DNA from: Christiangramia fulva
Lineage (GTDB): Bacteria; Bacteroidota; Bacteroidia; Flavobacteriales; Flavobacteriaceae
Assembly: GCF_003024155.1 (NCBI RefSeq)
Contig: NZ_CP028136.1
Span: 4,092,001-4,156,000 of the forward strand
Direction: 5' to 3'
Length of the DNA stretch: 64,000 nt
Both the position numbers and the translations under genes were made by a program. Below, piece by piece: positions 16,755 to 26,700 of this stretch (the first letter of the stretch is position 1; every line of letters starts with the position of its first letter). The notes beneath the pieces were generated by a model that was not told the DNA's origin, did no database searches, and saw only the letters and a program-made list of their open reading frames with translations.

Positions 16755-18647
16755 CTAATATAGCACCCTGAATTTTATCGTTCCTTCAATCCCTTTCAGG
16801 TCACTGATCACCTCATTGTCGTAGGCTTTGTCGATATCGGTGATCACATATCCAATAGTTTCATTGGTTTTAAGATACTGCCCCACGATATTGATATCAT
16901 GTGCCGCAAGTATCCTGTTGATATGGGCGATAATGCCGGGCTTGTTAAGGTGAATATGGATCAGCCTGTGCGCGTTCTCCAGCGTTGGCAGCTGTAAATT
17001 AGGGAAATTCACACTGTTTGTGGTTCCCCCGGTATTGATATAATTGATGATCTTTCCGGGTACGAAATTTCCAATATTTTCCTGGGCTTCCTCGGTGCTT
17101 CCGCCAATATGCGGCGTTAGAATTAAATTTGGCAAGCCTCGCAGGGGAGATTCAAACTCTTCCTGGTTCGTTTTTGGTTCCTTCGGAAAAACATCTACTC
17201 CTGCCCCGGTGATCCTACCGGCTTCCATATGTTTTTTAAGCGCTTCCACGTCAACTACCTGTCCACGGGCGAGATTGAGAAAAATGGAGCCTTTTTTCAT
17301 CCAGCTGAATTCCCTGTCCCCAATCATATTTTTATTGGAAGGACGTCCATCCACATGCAGGGTAACGATATCAACAGTTTCAAAAAGTTCCTGTAAGCTA
17401 TTGCATTTGGTCGCATTCCCTAAAGCAAGTTTTTCCACAAGATCATAATAATAGACATCAAATCCGATGGCTTCGGCAACTACGGAAAGTTGTGCGCCAA
17501 TATTTCCATAGCCCACAATCCCCAGTTTCTTGCCCCTCACCTCATAACTTCCTTTAGATGATTTGTTCCACTCCCCCTTATGCATTTCAGCGATGCGATC
17601 GGGCAGGTTTCTCATCAGCAGAATAATTTCTCCAATAGCGAGTTCCACTACCGAACGTGTGTTGCTGAATGGCGCGTTAAATACGGCGACTCCTTTTTTC
17701 AAACAGGCTTCCAGGTCGATCTGGTTGGTACCAATACAAAAAGCGCCCACCGCGATAAGGCGGTTGGCATTTTCCAAAACCTTTGCGGTAAGTTGGGTTT
17801 TGGAACGGATCCCAATCACCGAAACATCTTTTATTTTCTCACACAACTCGTCTTCATCAAGGGCGCCGGAAATGGTGGTCACATTGTAACCTTCATTTTT
17901 CATGATGTTAACTGCATCAGAATGTACATTTTCGAGCAGTAATACTTTAATTCGGTTTTTAGGATAAGAAATCGCTTTGTTCATTTTATGAAGATATAGG
18001 AATTCGTCTAAACTGGGTGTGATATGATCGGCCTTTTCGAGGATGTTGTCGCGTTCCACATTCTCGGTAAAGGCATAAAATTTATTGGCAAGTCCGGCTG
18101 CTTTTATCTCATAATCGGTATATCCGTCCCCAATCACGTAAACATCGCCTTTAAGTTCCAGGCTTTTAAGCTGTTCTACTTTGCCATTATTTGAAGACAA
18201 CACATTATCATGATCGAAACCCACAATATTTCCGTCTTCATCAAATTCAAAGGTATTGGCAAAGACATTTTCCTTTTTTACTCCGAATTCACTAACGATG
18301 GGAACAATAAATTCTTTAAACCCATTGGAAATAATATAGATCCTGTCTTTATATTCCTCAAAAAATACCTCGTTGCGCACAAAGGAAACTGAAACTCTTT
18401 TTTTCAGTCTTTCCACAAGTTCTGGAAGATCATTTTTGTGGGCTTCCAAAATATCCAGCCTTTGCTGAAGCGAATCGCGAAACGGCAGTGTTCCGGTCAT
18501 CCCGCGATCGGTAAGATCTTTTAGTTGCTGTAGTTTTTGTTCTTTTTTCGGATTGTTGGCCAGAGAAATTTCTCCCAGAACATCCAGAGCTTCCACCTGG
18601 GTAAATGTGCTGTCGAAATCTATTACAAAATGCCGTTTGTTTTCCAT
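16755..18647 (-). CDS. serA: Phosphoserine phosphatase-like HAD domain fused to D-3-phosphoglycerate dehydrogenase with ACT domain
   Basis: Domain order in 630 residues: a HAD phosphatase domain (1-215) with HFVIDFDSTFTQVEALDVLG and the late motif YVIGDGYTDYEIKAAG; a D-2-hydroxyacid dehydrogenase (about 235-550) with GIVGYGNIGAQLSVVAEAIG and TPHIGGSTEEAQENIG; and an ACT domain (560-630) ending KFRVLY. SerA catalyses the first step of serine synthesis, and the HAD part could do the last. I chose the ATG at 18647, which starts MENKRHFVIDFDST; an upstream in-frame ATG at 18704 adds an unlikely basic leader. The fusion is familiar in Bacteroidota SerA proteins; activity of the HAD part is inferred. 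Confidence 0.93.
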   Translation of the reverse strand: MENKRHFVIDFDSTFTQVEALDVLGEISLANNPKKEQKLQQLKDLTDRGMTGTLPFRDSLQQRLDILEAHKNDLPELVERLKKRVSVSFVRNEVFFEEYKDRIYIISNGFKEFIVPIVSEFGVKKENVFANTFEFDEDGNIVGFDHDNVLSSNNGKVEQLKSLELKGDVYVIGDGYTDYEIKAAGLANKFYAFTENVERDNILEKADHITPSLDEFLYLHKMNKAISYPKNRIKVLLLENVHSDAVNIMKNEGYNVTTISGALDEDELCEKIKDVSVIGIRSKTQLTAKVLENANRLIAVGAFCIGTNQIDLEACLKKGVAVFNAPFSNTRSVVELAIGEIILLMRNLPDRIAEMHKGEWNKSSKGSYEVRGKKLGIVGYGNIGAQLSVVAEAIGFDVYYYDLVEKLALGNATKCNSLQELFETVDIVTLHVDGRPSNKNMIGDREFSWMKKGSIFLNLARGQVVDVEALKKHMEAGRITGAGVDVFPKEPKTNQEEFESPLRGLPNLILTPHIGGSTEEAQENIGNFVPGKIINYINTGGTTNSVNFPNLQLPTLENAHRLIHIHLNKPGIIAHINRILAAHDINIVGQYLKTNETIGYVITDIDKAYDNEVISDLKGIEGTIKFRVLY

Positions 18648-18944
18648 ACTAAAACAGATGCCTTTTTTAAAATTAATTGATAAAACTAAGCCTTTTTGAA
18701 GCATTTAAAAACAGCCATTTATAGGAAATTTTACGCAATTACAGTATCTTCAAAAGAAGCCCTGTAAAATTTCAAAGAATCTATTTTCAAGTCTTTTTTA
18801 AGGCTTTTTTTGAAGGAAGTACAGGTCTTTGAGAAAATTTATTTTTGAAATAGATTAGGGAAACAGGTATTTAACGAAACTTAATCACCATTAAATTGAG
18901 AATTTTCCTAAATTTTTTTCATGAAAATAAAAAATCCAGCAATA

Positions 18945-18979
18945 AAAAAGCCTGCCCAAAAATATCAGACAGGCTTTTT
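18945..18979 (-). terminator. Terminator downstream of the DUF892 gene
   Basis: AAAAAGCCTG and CAGGCTTTTT form a perfect 10-bp stem around a 15-base loop. It lies 46 bp beyond the stop of the minus-strand gene ending at 19026, and gives a T-run in that direction. Confidence 0.8.
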
Positions 18980-19025
18980 CAATAATTTCAGTATAAAAAT
19001 AAAGATTCTGAAATAGGGAAAACTT

Positions 19026-19508
19026 TTATTGAGCTTCCTGATTGATCCTGCTTTTCGCCAGTTGCTTCAGTTCATCGTCTGCCGAGCGTTCCTGGTCAAG
19101 GGTTCGTAACAATCTGTCGGCTATGGCATCATGGCCCAGATCTTTGGCATATTCAATAAGCGCACCATAACCTGAGATCTCATAATGTTCCACATGCTGG
19201 GCATGAGCAATGATCCCGGCATCCCGAACATTATCATTAGCCGCTTTTTCAACAAATTGTTCGGCTTCTGCAATCATGGCTTTCATTGCCAGGGATTCTT
19301 TTCCTTCGGGTTTTATTCCAAGTTCACTACAGATCTTCTCCAGCTTTTCCTTATGTTTCTGGGTTTCCTGCAAATGCTCTTCAAAAGCTTTTTGCAGTCC
19401 CGGATGGTGTGATTTTTTGACCATTTTTGGCAGCGCTTCCACTAACTGGGATTCTACGCTGTAAAGATCTTTTAATTGGGTTTCGAATAAATCTTTCAAA
19501 TTTTTCAT
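19026..19508 (-). CDS. DUF892 (YciE/YciF) ferritin-like protein, copy 1
   Basis: The 160-residue, all-helical protein begins MKNLKDLFETQLKDLYSVES and contains the carboxylate/histidine pattern AFEEHLQETQKH and AQHVEHYEISGYG typical of DUF892 ferritin-like proteins. These are induced by osmotic or other stress in enterobacteria; their chemistry is unknown. A paralogue lies at 22401-22883. It is monocistronic, with its own terminator. Confidence 0.93.
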   Translation of the reverse strand: MKNLKDLFETQLKDLYSVESQLVEALPKMVKKSHHPGLQKAFEEHLQETQKHKEKLEKICSELGIKPEGKESLAMKAMIAEAEQFVEKAANDNVRDAGIIAHAQHVEHYEISGYGALIEYAKDLGHDAIADRLLRTLDQERSADDELKQLAKSRINQEAQ

Positions 19509-19764
19509 AACAGTTGATTTTTTGGGTTTTTTAAAAGTAAAAATGATCAGGATTCTTATTAGTTAAATCACTAGTAAAGCTTTGTTGAAATTTTATTAAA
19601 ATACTGAGGATCATTATGATAAAATCATTATCTCAGAAAAAACAGGGAAAAGGCCGGAAAAAAGGATGCTTTGTTTTTTAGCATAAGCCCAACATTTTTT
19701 AGAATCCAATTAACTGAGGAAGGATCTTTAAGTGCTTACCTTTAAAAAATTGAAAAAAAAGCTC

Positions 19765-20202
19765 ATGAATTTAGACGATGTTGAGACACTTCTTTCCAGG
19801 TTAAAATTCGCCAACGCGGTAGATCAGCGGGATTACGCCCGTGTTTCCGAAAACCTTTCGGAAGGTGATCTAAAGGATTTTTTTCTTGATCAGGAAGTGC
19901 TGAAGGGCCGTTTTAATCAAACTATAAATGCCGAAATGGAGAAGCTGGATCTTCACGAATCAAATACCGATGATCCGTTGAAGGATGAAAGCAGGCACGG
20001 CAGCTGGCCTTTAGCCAAAGATATTTCGGGAAAATCCTTGCTGGAATGGAGCCAGCACCGGGAAGGAAAGGCCCTTTTATTCTATGAGGAGCTGCTAAGC
20101 CATATTAACAGGGGTGAAATCAGGGAAATGCTGCTCTCCCAAAAAAATGAGGTTCGCATGGCCATAGAAAAGCTGGAAGCACTGGCAGAAGCAGGTTCCT
20201 GA
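19765..20202 (+). CDS. PA2169/DUF2383-like four-helix protein
   Basis: The 145-residue helical protein has the layout of PA2169/DUF2383 ferritin-like proteins: NLDDVETLLSRLKFANAVDQ, then LSEGDLKDFFLDQEVLKGRF, then LEWSQHREGKALLFYEELL. It is acidic and charged, with no signal or membrane segment. The ATG at 19765 fits the family length; a GTG at 19732 would add 11 lysine-rich residues and has a better ribosome-binding-like upstream sequence (GAGGAAGG). It lies in a cluster of stress proteins. Function unknown. Confidence 0.72.
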   Translation: MNLDDVETLLSRLKFANAVDQRDYARVSENLSEGDLKDFFLDQEVLKGRFNQTINAEMEKLDLHESNTDDPLKDESRHGSWPLAKDISGKSLLEWSQHREGKALLFYEELLSHINRGEIREMLLSQKNEVRMAIEKLEALAEAGS

Positions 20203-20237
20203 ATTAAACCGGACTTAGAACATTTTGCTGTACCTGG

Positions 20238-20315
20238 GTGATCTTAATTCTGCTTTTAGGAATAGCGGGAATTCTGCTTTTTCTTATCCTGAGATCCTGG
20301 GGTGGCAGCTCGTAA
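20238..20315 (+). CDS. Possible 25-residue hydrophobic peptide
   Basis: A GTG-initiated frame encodes a peptide with one membrane helix (ILILLLGIAGILLFLILR) and the tail SWGGSS. It lies 35 bp after the preceding gene. Length is too short to be sure; it is noted because two other tiny membrane proteins lie close by. Confidence 0.25.
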   Translation: MILILLLGIAGILLFLILRSWGGSS

Positions 20316-20407
20316 TTCATGTTACTTGTTAGTAATTTCAGGGCTGCGATGTTCAATTTGATGGTATTAACCTTTTATATAATGTTGAAGATCCGAGCAG
20401 GAATAAC

Positions 20408-20500
20408 TCACTTTTGGGTAAACCTGTAGAAGAAGATTATTACGGCGGCAGCTGTGATAAGGCAGGCAATGGCAAGTATAGTCAGCTGCAAATCGCTCAT
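20408..20500 (-). CDS. Candidate 30-residue single-helix membrane protein
   Basis: The frame starts MSDLQLTILAIACLITAAAV and ends FYRFTQK. It has an ATG start, a short polar head, one continuous membrane helix and a basic cytoplasmic tail, the usual plan of bacterial small membrane proteins. It follows another small membrane gene (20608-20763) on the same strand. Recognition is by composition only; no family is known to me. Confidence 0.45.
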   Translation of the reverse strand: MSDLQLTILAIACLITAAAVIIFFYRFTQK

Positions 20501-20607
20501 AGGTTACTTTTTCTTTAAGGTAACCATAATAAACTCCATAATTGATAGTTATAAGCACTTTAACGAATCAAAAACAGATGTTAAAAAATTTAAGAAAGCT
20601 GGGCTTA

Positions 20608-20763
20608 TTAAAGATAGCGATTACCGGATCTTTTCTCTCCCTTGAAGATGAAAAAGAGAATTTCTGAAATAGTGCGGTTACTGAGGCACATTTTTATTCC
20701 CAAAAAGAGAAAAGCAGCCCATAGCAGCAAGCCTATAACAGAATATATAATTAATAGATCCAT
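20608..20763 (-). CDS. Candidate 51-residue small membrane protein
   Basis: The frame starts MDLLIIYSVIGLLLWAAFLF, continues with a second, weaker hydrophobic stretch (ISEILFFIFKG) and ends with a basic tail (EKRSGNRYL). It has an ATG start and a 12-bp gap to a strong hairpin upstream (20776-20812), which could act as an attenuator or as a terminator facing it. It may be co-transcribed with the 30-residue protein to its left. Function unknown. Confidence 0.5.
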   Translation of the reverse strand: MDLLIIYSVIGLLLWAAFLFLGIKMCLSNRTISEILFFIFKGEKRSGNRYL

Positions 20764-20775
20764 AGTTTTTTGGTT

Positions 20776-20812
20776 AAAAAAGGAGGAAAGCCTACCTGAT
20801 TTCCTCCTTTTT
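20776..20812. terminator. Strong bidirectional hairpin with A and T tracts
   Basis: AAAAAGGAGGAAA pairs with TTTCCTCCTTTTT over 13 bp around a 10-base loop. It has T-tracts in both directions. On the minus strand it precedes the start of the 51-residue gene; on the plus strand no gene ends nearby. The sequence from 20,820 to 21,040 shows nothing else I can support. Confidence 0.65.
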
Positions 20813-21045
20813 ACTGGTTAGGTTTAACCTAAACATTGGCAATAATCTGCCAATCCCTACACTTATATATTCCAAATATAAAGGAAGAATTAAGAAGTGT
20901 TTAACGCAATAAAAAATCTAATTGACTCATTTGTAGATTTATATGCTTCCCAGCTAAAATATACATCAAACAAAATTATTTAAAACAGGCGGGTTTGGGG
21001 GGGGATCAGGGAGCCCTCAAATTTTCAGGTCAGACTATAAAAGGA

Positions 21046-21174
21046 CAAAGGGAACCAAAAATGAATATTTCACATCTTCTGTTCCCTTTGATTGTCATTA
21101 TCTCATCTGGTATTATCCAAATGATCTGCAGGTTTGTTCTCAGCTCAACTTAATATAGCACCCTGTAATGACAT
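21046..21174. repeat. Hairpin-bearing intergenic repeat, copy A
   Basis: The element opens with CAAAGGGAAC and GTTCCCTTTG as a perfect 10-bp stem around a 25-base loop containing AATGAATATTTCACAT. It continues to TATAGCACCCTG. A second copy lies at 23193-23317. On the minus strand the hairpin would end a transcript. Confidence 0.7.
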
Positions 21175-21319
21175 GATTAAAGATACAAAATGTTTTTCAT
21201 TAAAAGGTGAAAAAATGAGATTCTTTTTTATAAAAAATAAGCAATAAAAAAACAGGAAAATCTTATACCCAAATTAAAGTCTGTCTTTAGTATCTTTAGG
21301 TCGAAAATCTCCTAAAATT

Positions 21320-22174
21320 ATGGAAAAAAAGATCCTGATTCCCACGAATTTTTCAAAACACGTATGGCACGCTTTGATCGTTGCCATGCAGCTTTACCAT
21401 AAACATCCCTGCACTTTTTACCTGCTGAACGTATATTCTTCACCTGGATTTCTGGGAGAAAGTCTTCCGCTGAACCGAAATGAGGAATCTCAGGATTCGG
21501 CCAGGGAAATTTCTGAAAAGGGTCTTGACAGGATCATGAAGGGCTTAAGTTTCAGACAGGAAAATGCGAGGCATAGCTTTGAAACCATTTCTTACCAGGG
21601 AAATTTAATAGAAGGCATACAGGAACAAATAGAAAAATTGGGTATCGATCTCGTAATTCTAGGCGCTGCCGGCGAATCGTCTCGCATCAGTGCGTCTTAT
21701 GACAGCAAGATCTCCAGTATCACCGAAGAGGTCGAGCAATGCCCTGTTTTTATTATTCCCGAAGAAAAAGACCTAAACGCCTCTTCAGGGACCGAGATCG
21801 TGTTTCCTTCAAATTTCAGAATACCTTTTAAGCAAAAAGAACTGGAAGCACTTCTGGAACTGGCTAATAATCTAAAGGCTTCAGTTAGGGTTCTTTATAT
21901 AAACAGTGAGGATAAACCTCTGACTTCCGAACAGGAAGAGAATAAAGCCGATCTGGCCAGACTTTTAGAAGATATCAATTTCAGCTTTCACACCTTAACT
22001 CAAACCTCCCCGACCGTAGGGGTTCATCTATTTCTCCAAAGCCGCGAAAGCGAAATTCTCGCCCTTTATCAGCGAAAACAGGGTTTCTTTTCCAGGCTTT
22101 TTCATAAAACAAGGCTTGACGATATAGATTTTGATCCGAAACTTCCCGTTTTGGTTCTAAAAGAGTTTCAGTAG
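21320..22174 (+). CDS. Universal stress protein family, two-domain
   Basis: The 284-residue protein has two Usp-like halves. The first runs from residue 1 (KKILIPTNFSKHVWHALIVA) to about 155, with DLVILGAAGESS and a late EEVEQCPVFIIPE. The second, more divergent half ends PVLVLKEF. Nucleotide-binding glycines of ATP-binding UspA are only partly kept in the first half. Two-domain Usp proteins are widespread in Bacteroidota. It lies between the two DUF892 genes, so a stress role is likely; the trigger is unknown. Confidence 0.88.
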   Translation: MEKKILIPTNFSKHVWHALIVAMQLYHKHPCTFYLLNVYSSPGFLGESLPLNRNEESQDSAREISEKGLDRIMKGLSFRQENARHSFETISYQGNLIEGIQEQIEKLGIDLVILGAAGESSRISASYDSKISSITEEVEQCPVFIIPEEKDLNASSGTEIVFPSNFRIPFKQKELEALLELANNLKASVRVLYINSEDKPLTSEQEENKADLARLLEDINFSFHTLTQTSPTVGVHLFLQSRESEILALYQRKQGFFSRLFHKTRLDDIDFDPKLPVLVLKEFQ

Positions 22175-22400
22175 AAGAGCTGTCCCTGAAAGATTTAAAA
22201 ATCTATTTTTAATAGCTGCTTTACAGGAATTTGACCTTTCCTGCCAAAGTACCATGAAAATTTTCCTTTAACATTGGTGGCCATAAATTCCGCTTTTTTT
22301 AAACAATCTTATAATTAGTTTATTTTTCATTTAACGGCGATTCCCCTTCCTGTATCTTATATTGAAAAGGAAATTGAAGTTGAATTTAAAAAATGTCGTG

Positions 22401-22883
22401 ATGAGAAATTTAGAAGATTTATTCGAACATCAGTTAAAAGATCTATACAATGCGGAAGGCCAGTTAGTCAACGCAATCCCTAAAATGGCTTCTTCGGCGC
22501 ATAATGGCGACCTTAGAAAAGCCTTTGAAGATCACCTTAAGGAAACCCGTAATCATATTGAACGCTTGCGTGAAGTGTGCAAAGAGCTGGATATCGATCC
22601 CAAAGGCGAAGAATGTAAGGCCATGAGTGGTATCATTCGCGAGGGGGAAGAATTTATTGAAAAGGATACCGATCCCGATGTTAAGGATGCCGGACTTATC
22701 GCCGAGGCGCAGCGTGTTGAGCATTACGAAATTGCCGGTTACGGTACCCTGGTGCAATTCGCTGAAGAATTAGGCTACGATGATATCGCCGATAAACTGG
22801 CGGAAACTTTGAATGAAGAAAAAATAGCCGATGAAAAACTGAATAATCTGGCCAAAGACCGGATGAACCGAAAAGCCAGATAA
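22401..22883 (+). CDS. DUF892 (YciE/YciF) ferritin-like protein, copy 2
   Basis: The 160-residue protein is a clear paralogue of the product at 19026-19508 (MRNLEDLFEHQLKDLYNAEG, EDHLKETRNH, AQRVEHYEIAGYG). It was started at the ATG at 22401 so that its length equals its paralogue; a TTG at 22362 would add a lysine-rich leader. Its own terminator follows. Confidence 0.92.
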   Translation: MRNLEDLFEHQLKDLYNAEGQLVNAIPKMASSAHNGDLRKAFEDHLKETRNHIERLREVCKELDIDPKGEECKAMSGIIREGEEFIEKDTDPDVKDAGLIAEAQRVEHYEIAGYGTLVQFAEELGYDDIADKLAETLNEEKIADEKLNNLAKDRMNRKAR

Positions 22884-22904
22884 TTAAGGACTGAACGAAA
22901 GAGA

Positions 22905-22936
22905 AATCCCCGCAGTTTTCCGCGGGGATTTTTTTA
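22905..22936 (+). terminator. Rho-independent terminator after DUF892 copy 2
   Basis: ATCCCCGC pairs with GCGGGGAT around an eight-base loop and is followed by a run of seven T residues, 22 bp after the stop codon. Confidence 0.9.
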
Positions 22937-23192
22937 TAGGTATTACTCTGTTTTGATTCCCGGAAGATCTTTAAGTCTGTCCATACGGCAGTCGGCTTTA
23001 GATTATTGGCATTGTAAATAACTCCGCCCATTACTTCTTATCTAACCTAATTTGTATTTCTGATAAGAACGGGGCATCGAATTTGAAAGTTGGTTTTCGC
23101 AGTAGGTAGTGGGAAGTAAGAATTTAGAATCCTGAATCCTGTACATTGAATGATCAAAGGCTTATTGCTTAAGACTTAAAGCTATATAAAAA

Positions 23193-23317
23193 CAAAGGGA
23201 ACAAAAATGAATATTTCACATTAACCGTTCCCTTTGATGTCATACTCTAAATCTGGGATTATCCAGATAATCAACAGGTTTATTCTCAGCCCAACTTAAT
23301 GTAGCACCCTGAATGAC
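23193..23317. repeat. Hairpin-bearing intergenic repeat, copy B
   Basis: Same element as at 21046-21174: stem CAAAGGGAAC/GTTCCCTTTG with the conserved loop, then CAGGTTTATTCTCAGC and GTAGCACCCTG. Read on the minus strand, the stem is followed by TTTTT, like a terminator, and is preceded by a 27-codon open stretch (fragment WAENKPVDYLDNPRF). Confidence 0.7.
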
Positions 23318-23578
23318 AATATGAATTTACGCAAAAAAAAGAATCTGATTTCTAATTTATGACTTTTTTAACCTCACTCGAATTATGAAGTTATAAATAC
23401 GAATTAAGTAAATTTTTGAGAGTTTGGAACATGGAAGAGCTTAGAGCCTAAAACAAAAAACCATTCCCAAATTTCCAAATTGACAAATCTTCAAAATGAT
23501 TAATTTACACATTGGTGCATTTTCTCATTTTCTCATCATCTAATCTCCAACAATCAAACAATACAACTATCCAACAAG

Positions 23579-23613
23579 AGATTGCTTCTGCGCCTAAAGC
23601 GCATCGCAATGAC
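23579..23613. repeat. GATTGCTTC...CGCAATGAC palindromic intergenic repeat, copy 2
   Basis: Outer arms ATTGC/GCAAT and inner arms GCGC/GCGC surround CTAAA. It shares its ends with 15020-15060. The remainder of the gap 22,940-23,775 is low-complexity A/T-rich sequence with AAATTTCCAAATT-like units and no credible gene. Confidence 0.6.
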
Positions 23614-23775
23614 GCTCCGGAAGTACGAATTACGAAAAATAAAGTACGAATTTTTGAAGCTTGAATTGATTAAGCCAAAGCCATCCCCAAATTTTCAAAT
23701 TTCCAAATTCTCAAATTGATACATTAGTACATTTTCAAATTGATAAATTTCCACATTATTTAAATATATTACCGC

Positions 23776-26700
23776 GTGAAATCAGCTGCTCCCAAAAATA
23801 AAAAAACTACTCATAAATGGCTGAAGCGCATAAGCATTGCGGTGGGCATACTTTTCCTGGTGCCATTGGCTCTTTTTGTAATTGGCTGGGCTAACAGGAA
23901 CCTGATTATCGACGGACTCCAGGAATGGTATAAAACCAACCATAACGGCAGCCTGGAAATAGGAAGAGTGGATGCAAATTTCTTAAGCGGATTTCCAAAT
24001 ATTGGCTTTACCATCAACGATGTTCGACAAATAGATTTCGATACCATCCTTGATAAAAGTTCTTCGATTTCTATCGACAGGGCCTGGGTAAGCATTGGTG
24101 CGCAGGATTTGCTGAAAGGCGATATTCAGTTTAAGAAAATCCTAATTCAGAAAGCCGAAATATTTTCCGAAGTAAAAACCACCAAAACACCGGAACAATA
24201 TATTCAGCTTAAAAAGAAATCGCAGGAAGATCCGCAGGTTGGAATACAACTGCCTCCCTGGCTGCATCCTGAAAAAACCGAATTCAGCTTGCACGATATA
24301 AAATTCATTTCAAAAGATACAGTTCTCAATAAGTATTTTAACCTGGAAGCTCAGGAAGTGGAAGGCACTATCTTCTCTAACGAAAACAGATCTTACGGAA
24401 GGTTAAATTTTAAAGTTCTGGTGAATGATCTCGGTTTCAATACCAAAAAAGGAGCTTATATCAACGGGGCTGTGGTTAGTGGAGATCCTAAATTTGTCCT
24501 GGACAAAAAAAACAACAGCCTGGTTCTTTCAGAGTTTATCCTGAAGGTCGACGACCAGAAATTTAAGGCAAATGCCGATTTCGACTTCAGCGGCCATACT
24601 ACCTACCAGCTTTCTTTTGAGAATCCCGAAACCGATTTCCGCGCGATCAAAAAGATCCTGCCACAACAGCTCTCTGAAAAGATTTCAACCTACCAAATTT
24701 CCGAACCAATTACTACCAGCCTGAGGCTAAAAGGAAAATTCCTGTATGGCGCTGTTCCCTTTATTCATGGTACCTTTTCAACCCAGGCCAACAGAATGGC
24801 CATAAATGACAGCACCTGGTTAGACCACGTAAAATTTGATGGATACCTGACCAATGACCTCAACAAAGGAGAAAATAAGCCCAGGCACCAAGCTTCAAAA
24901 AAGGATATTAAAATCATGTTCGATGATTTTGCTGCCGATTTGAAAGACATTAAAATTTCGGCCCGGGAATCTTATTTTCAGTCGTCAGATACCGCCTCAA
25001 ATTTTGTGAATGCCCACCTAAAAATGTACGGCCCCAATGAGACGCTGGCCGAAGTGATGCAGAACAATAATTTCAGTTTTGAGGGTGGTAATTTCAATTT
25101 TGCGGCCAATATAAACGGCGATATTTCTGAATCGGAAAACCTTTTAAATTCGGCAACGGGAAGGTTCACTTTAAGGAATACCAGGGTGATCCTGAAAAGA
25201 AATCAGCTTCAGCTTCCTCTGGAAATAGCCGATCTCAGCCTCAACAAAGAGATATCCATTCTGAATAGCTTAAAGGTGAACCTTCCGGATGGCCACGACC
25301 TGGAACTTTCCGGAACGCTTACCAATGTCGCTTCCCTGCTCTCAAATGATCCTGAAGATCCGGCCCAGGCTTCGTTGAAACTGGATTCGCAAGACCTGAA
25401 CCTCAACGAGCTTATCGCTGCCGCAACTGCCTCTGTTCCGAAAAACGAAAAGAAAACCAGCAATCTCACAACCTTACATGAGATTTTTAAGGCGGTCTAT
25501 ACCAAATTCCGACCGCAGATCAAACTGGATTTGAATAGCCTGGAATATAACGGACTTACTTTTAAGGATATTGCTGCTGAGATGCGGTTAAGCAATCCGG
25601 AAACTTTGCTTTTTGATCATTTCAATTTCAGGTATAAGGAAGCGGTTACTCAGCTGGATGGTACGCTTCGTGTTCCGGAACAGGACCGGGAAAATAAGGA
25701 GCCTGTTTATCTTTATTTCGAAACGAGGTCATCTGGGCCCATTAGCATCTTTCAGGATCTCTTTAAGATCTCTTTGATGAATATCAATGCCGGCGAATAT
25801 GTATTCAGCGGAAAAATAGCCGGGAATATTCAAAAGCTGGAAGAGGTTCTGAACAATATTGAAGGGGATCTACGGCTTACCGATGCCCAGTTTTATTATT
25901 CGAATGCGCAATCATTGATAGAATTTGATTCACTGAAGGTTGCCGTGAATCATTCAAACGTCAATATTGACAGGTTCGAGATTGAAGTCGGTGGCCATCA
26001 TCCGTTTTCCCTGACCGGCGAGATCAAGGACTTTCCGGGATTTCTGGTTGATGACATAAAAAGCAACGGTAGCCTAAGTATAAAATTAGATGCGGCTTAT
26101 GTTGATATGGATGAATGGATGGAAACCATCGATGCCATTGATAACGATAAGCCTCAACAGAAAGTAAAAGAAGAAAAAGAAGCCGATCTAAACTCGGTTT
26201 TCAACGACATTTATAAATTCCATCCCAAATTCAGTCTTGCCGTAGATTCGCTGAAATTTCGGGATCTTATCACCAAAAACATCGGTGGCAGCGTTTATTT
26301 CGAAAACGATAATGTACTGAAACTGGATGATCTCGATTTTGAATATGGCGATTCCAAAGCCAGGATCAACGGGACGCTTACTGCAATAAACACCGACGAG
26401 ACTATAGGAGAAAATCCTTTTGATTTTGATTTTTCCGCAGAAATGAAGGGAAAGAACAGAGATTTGAATGACTTTTTAAGAACGGTGAACTTCGTCTTCC
26501 AATCGGGTGATTTCGAATTTACCGCTAGTTACCAGGGGGAAGCTAAAGACCTGAACATATTAAATTCCGATTTCGAGGGCGAACTCATGCTTGGGCGCTC
26601 GATCGTCGATATCAAAGCGGCAGACCTGCTGGTGCCGGTGGACAGCCTTCACTTAAAGATCAAAAATGACCTCGCCAATCTCGACCGCCTGGATATTGAT

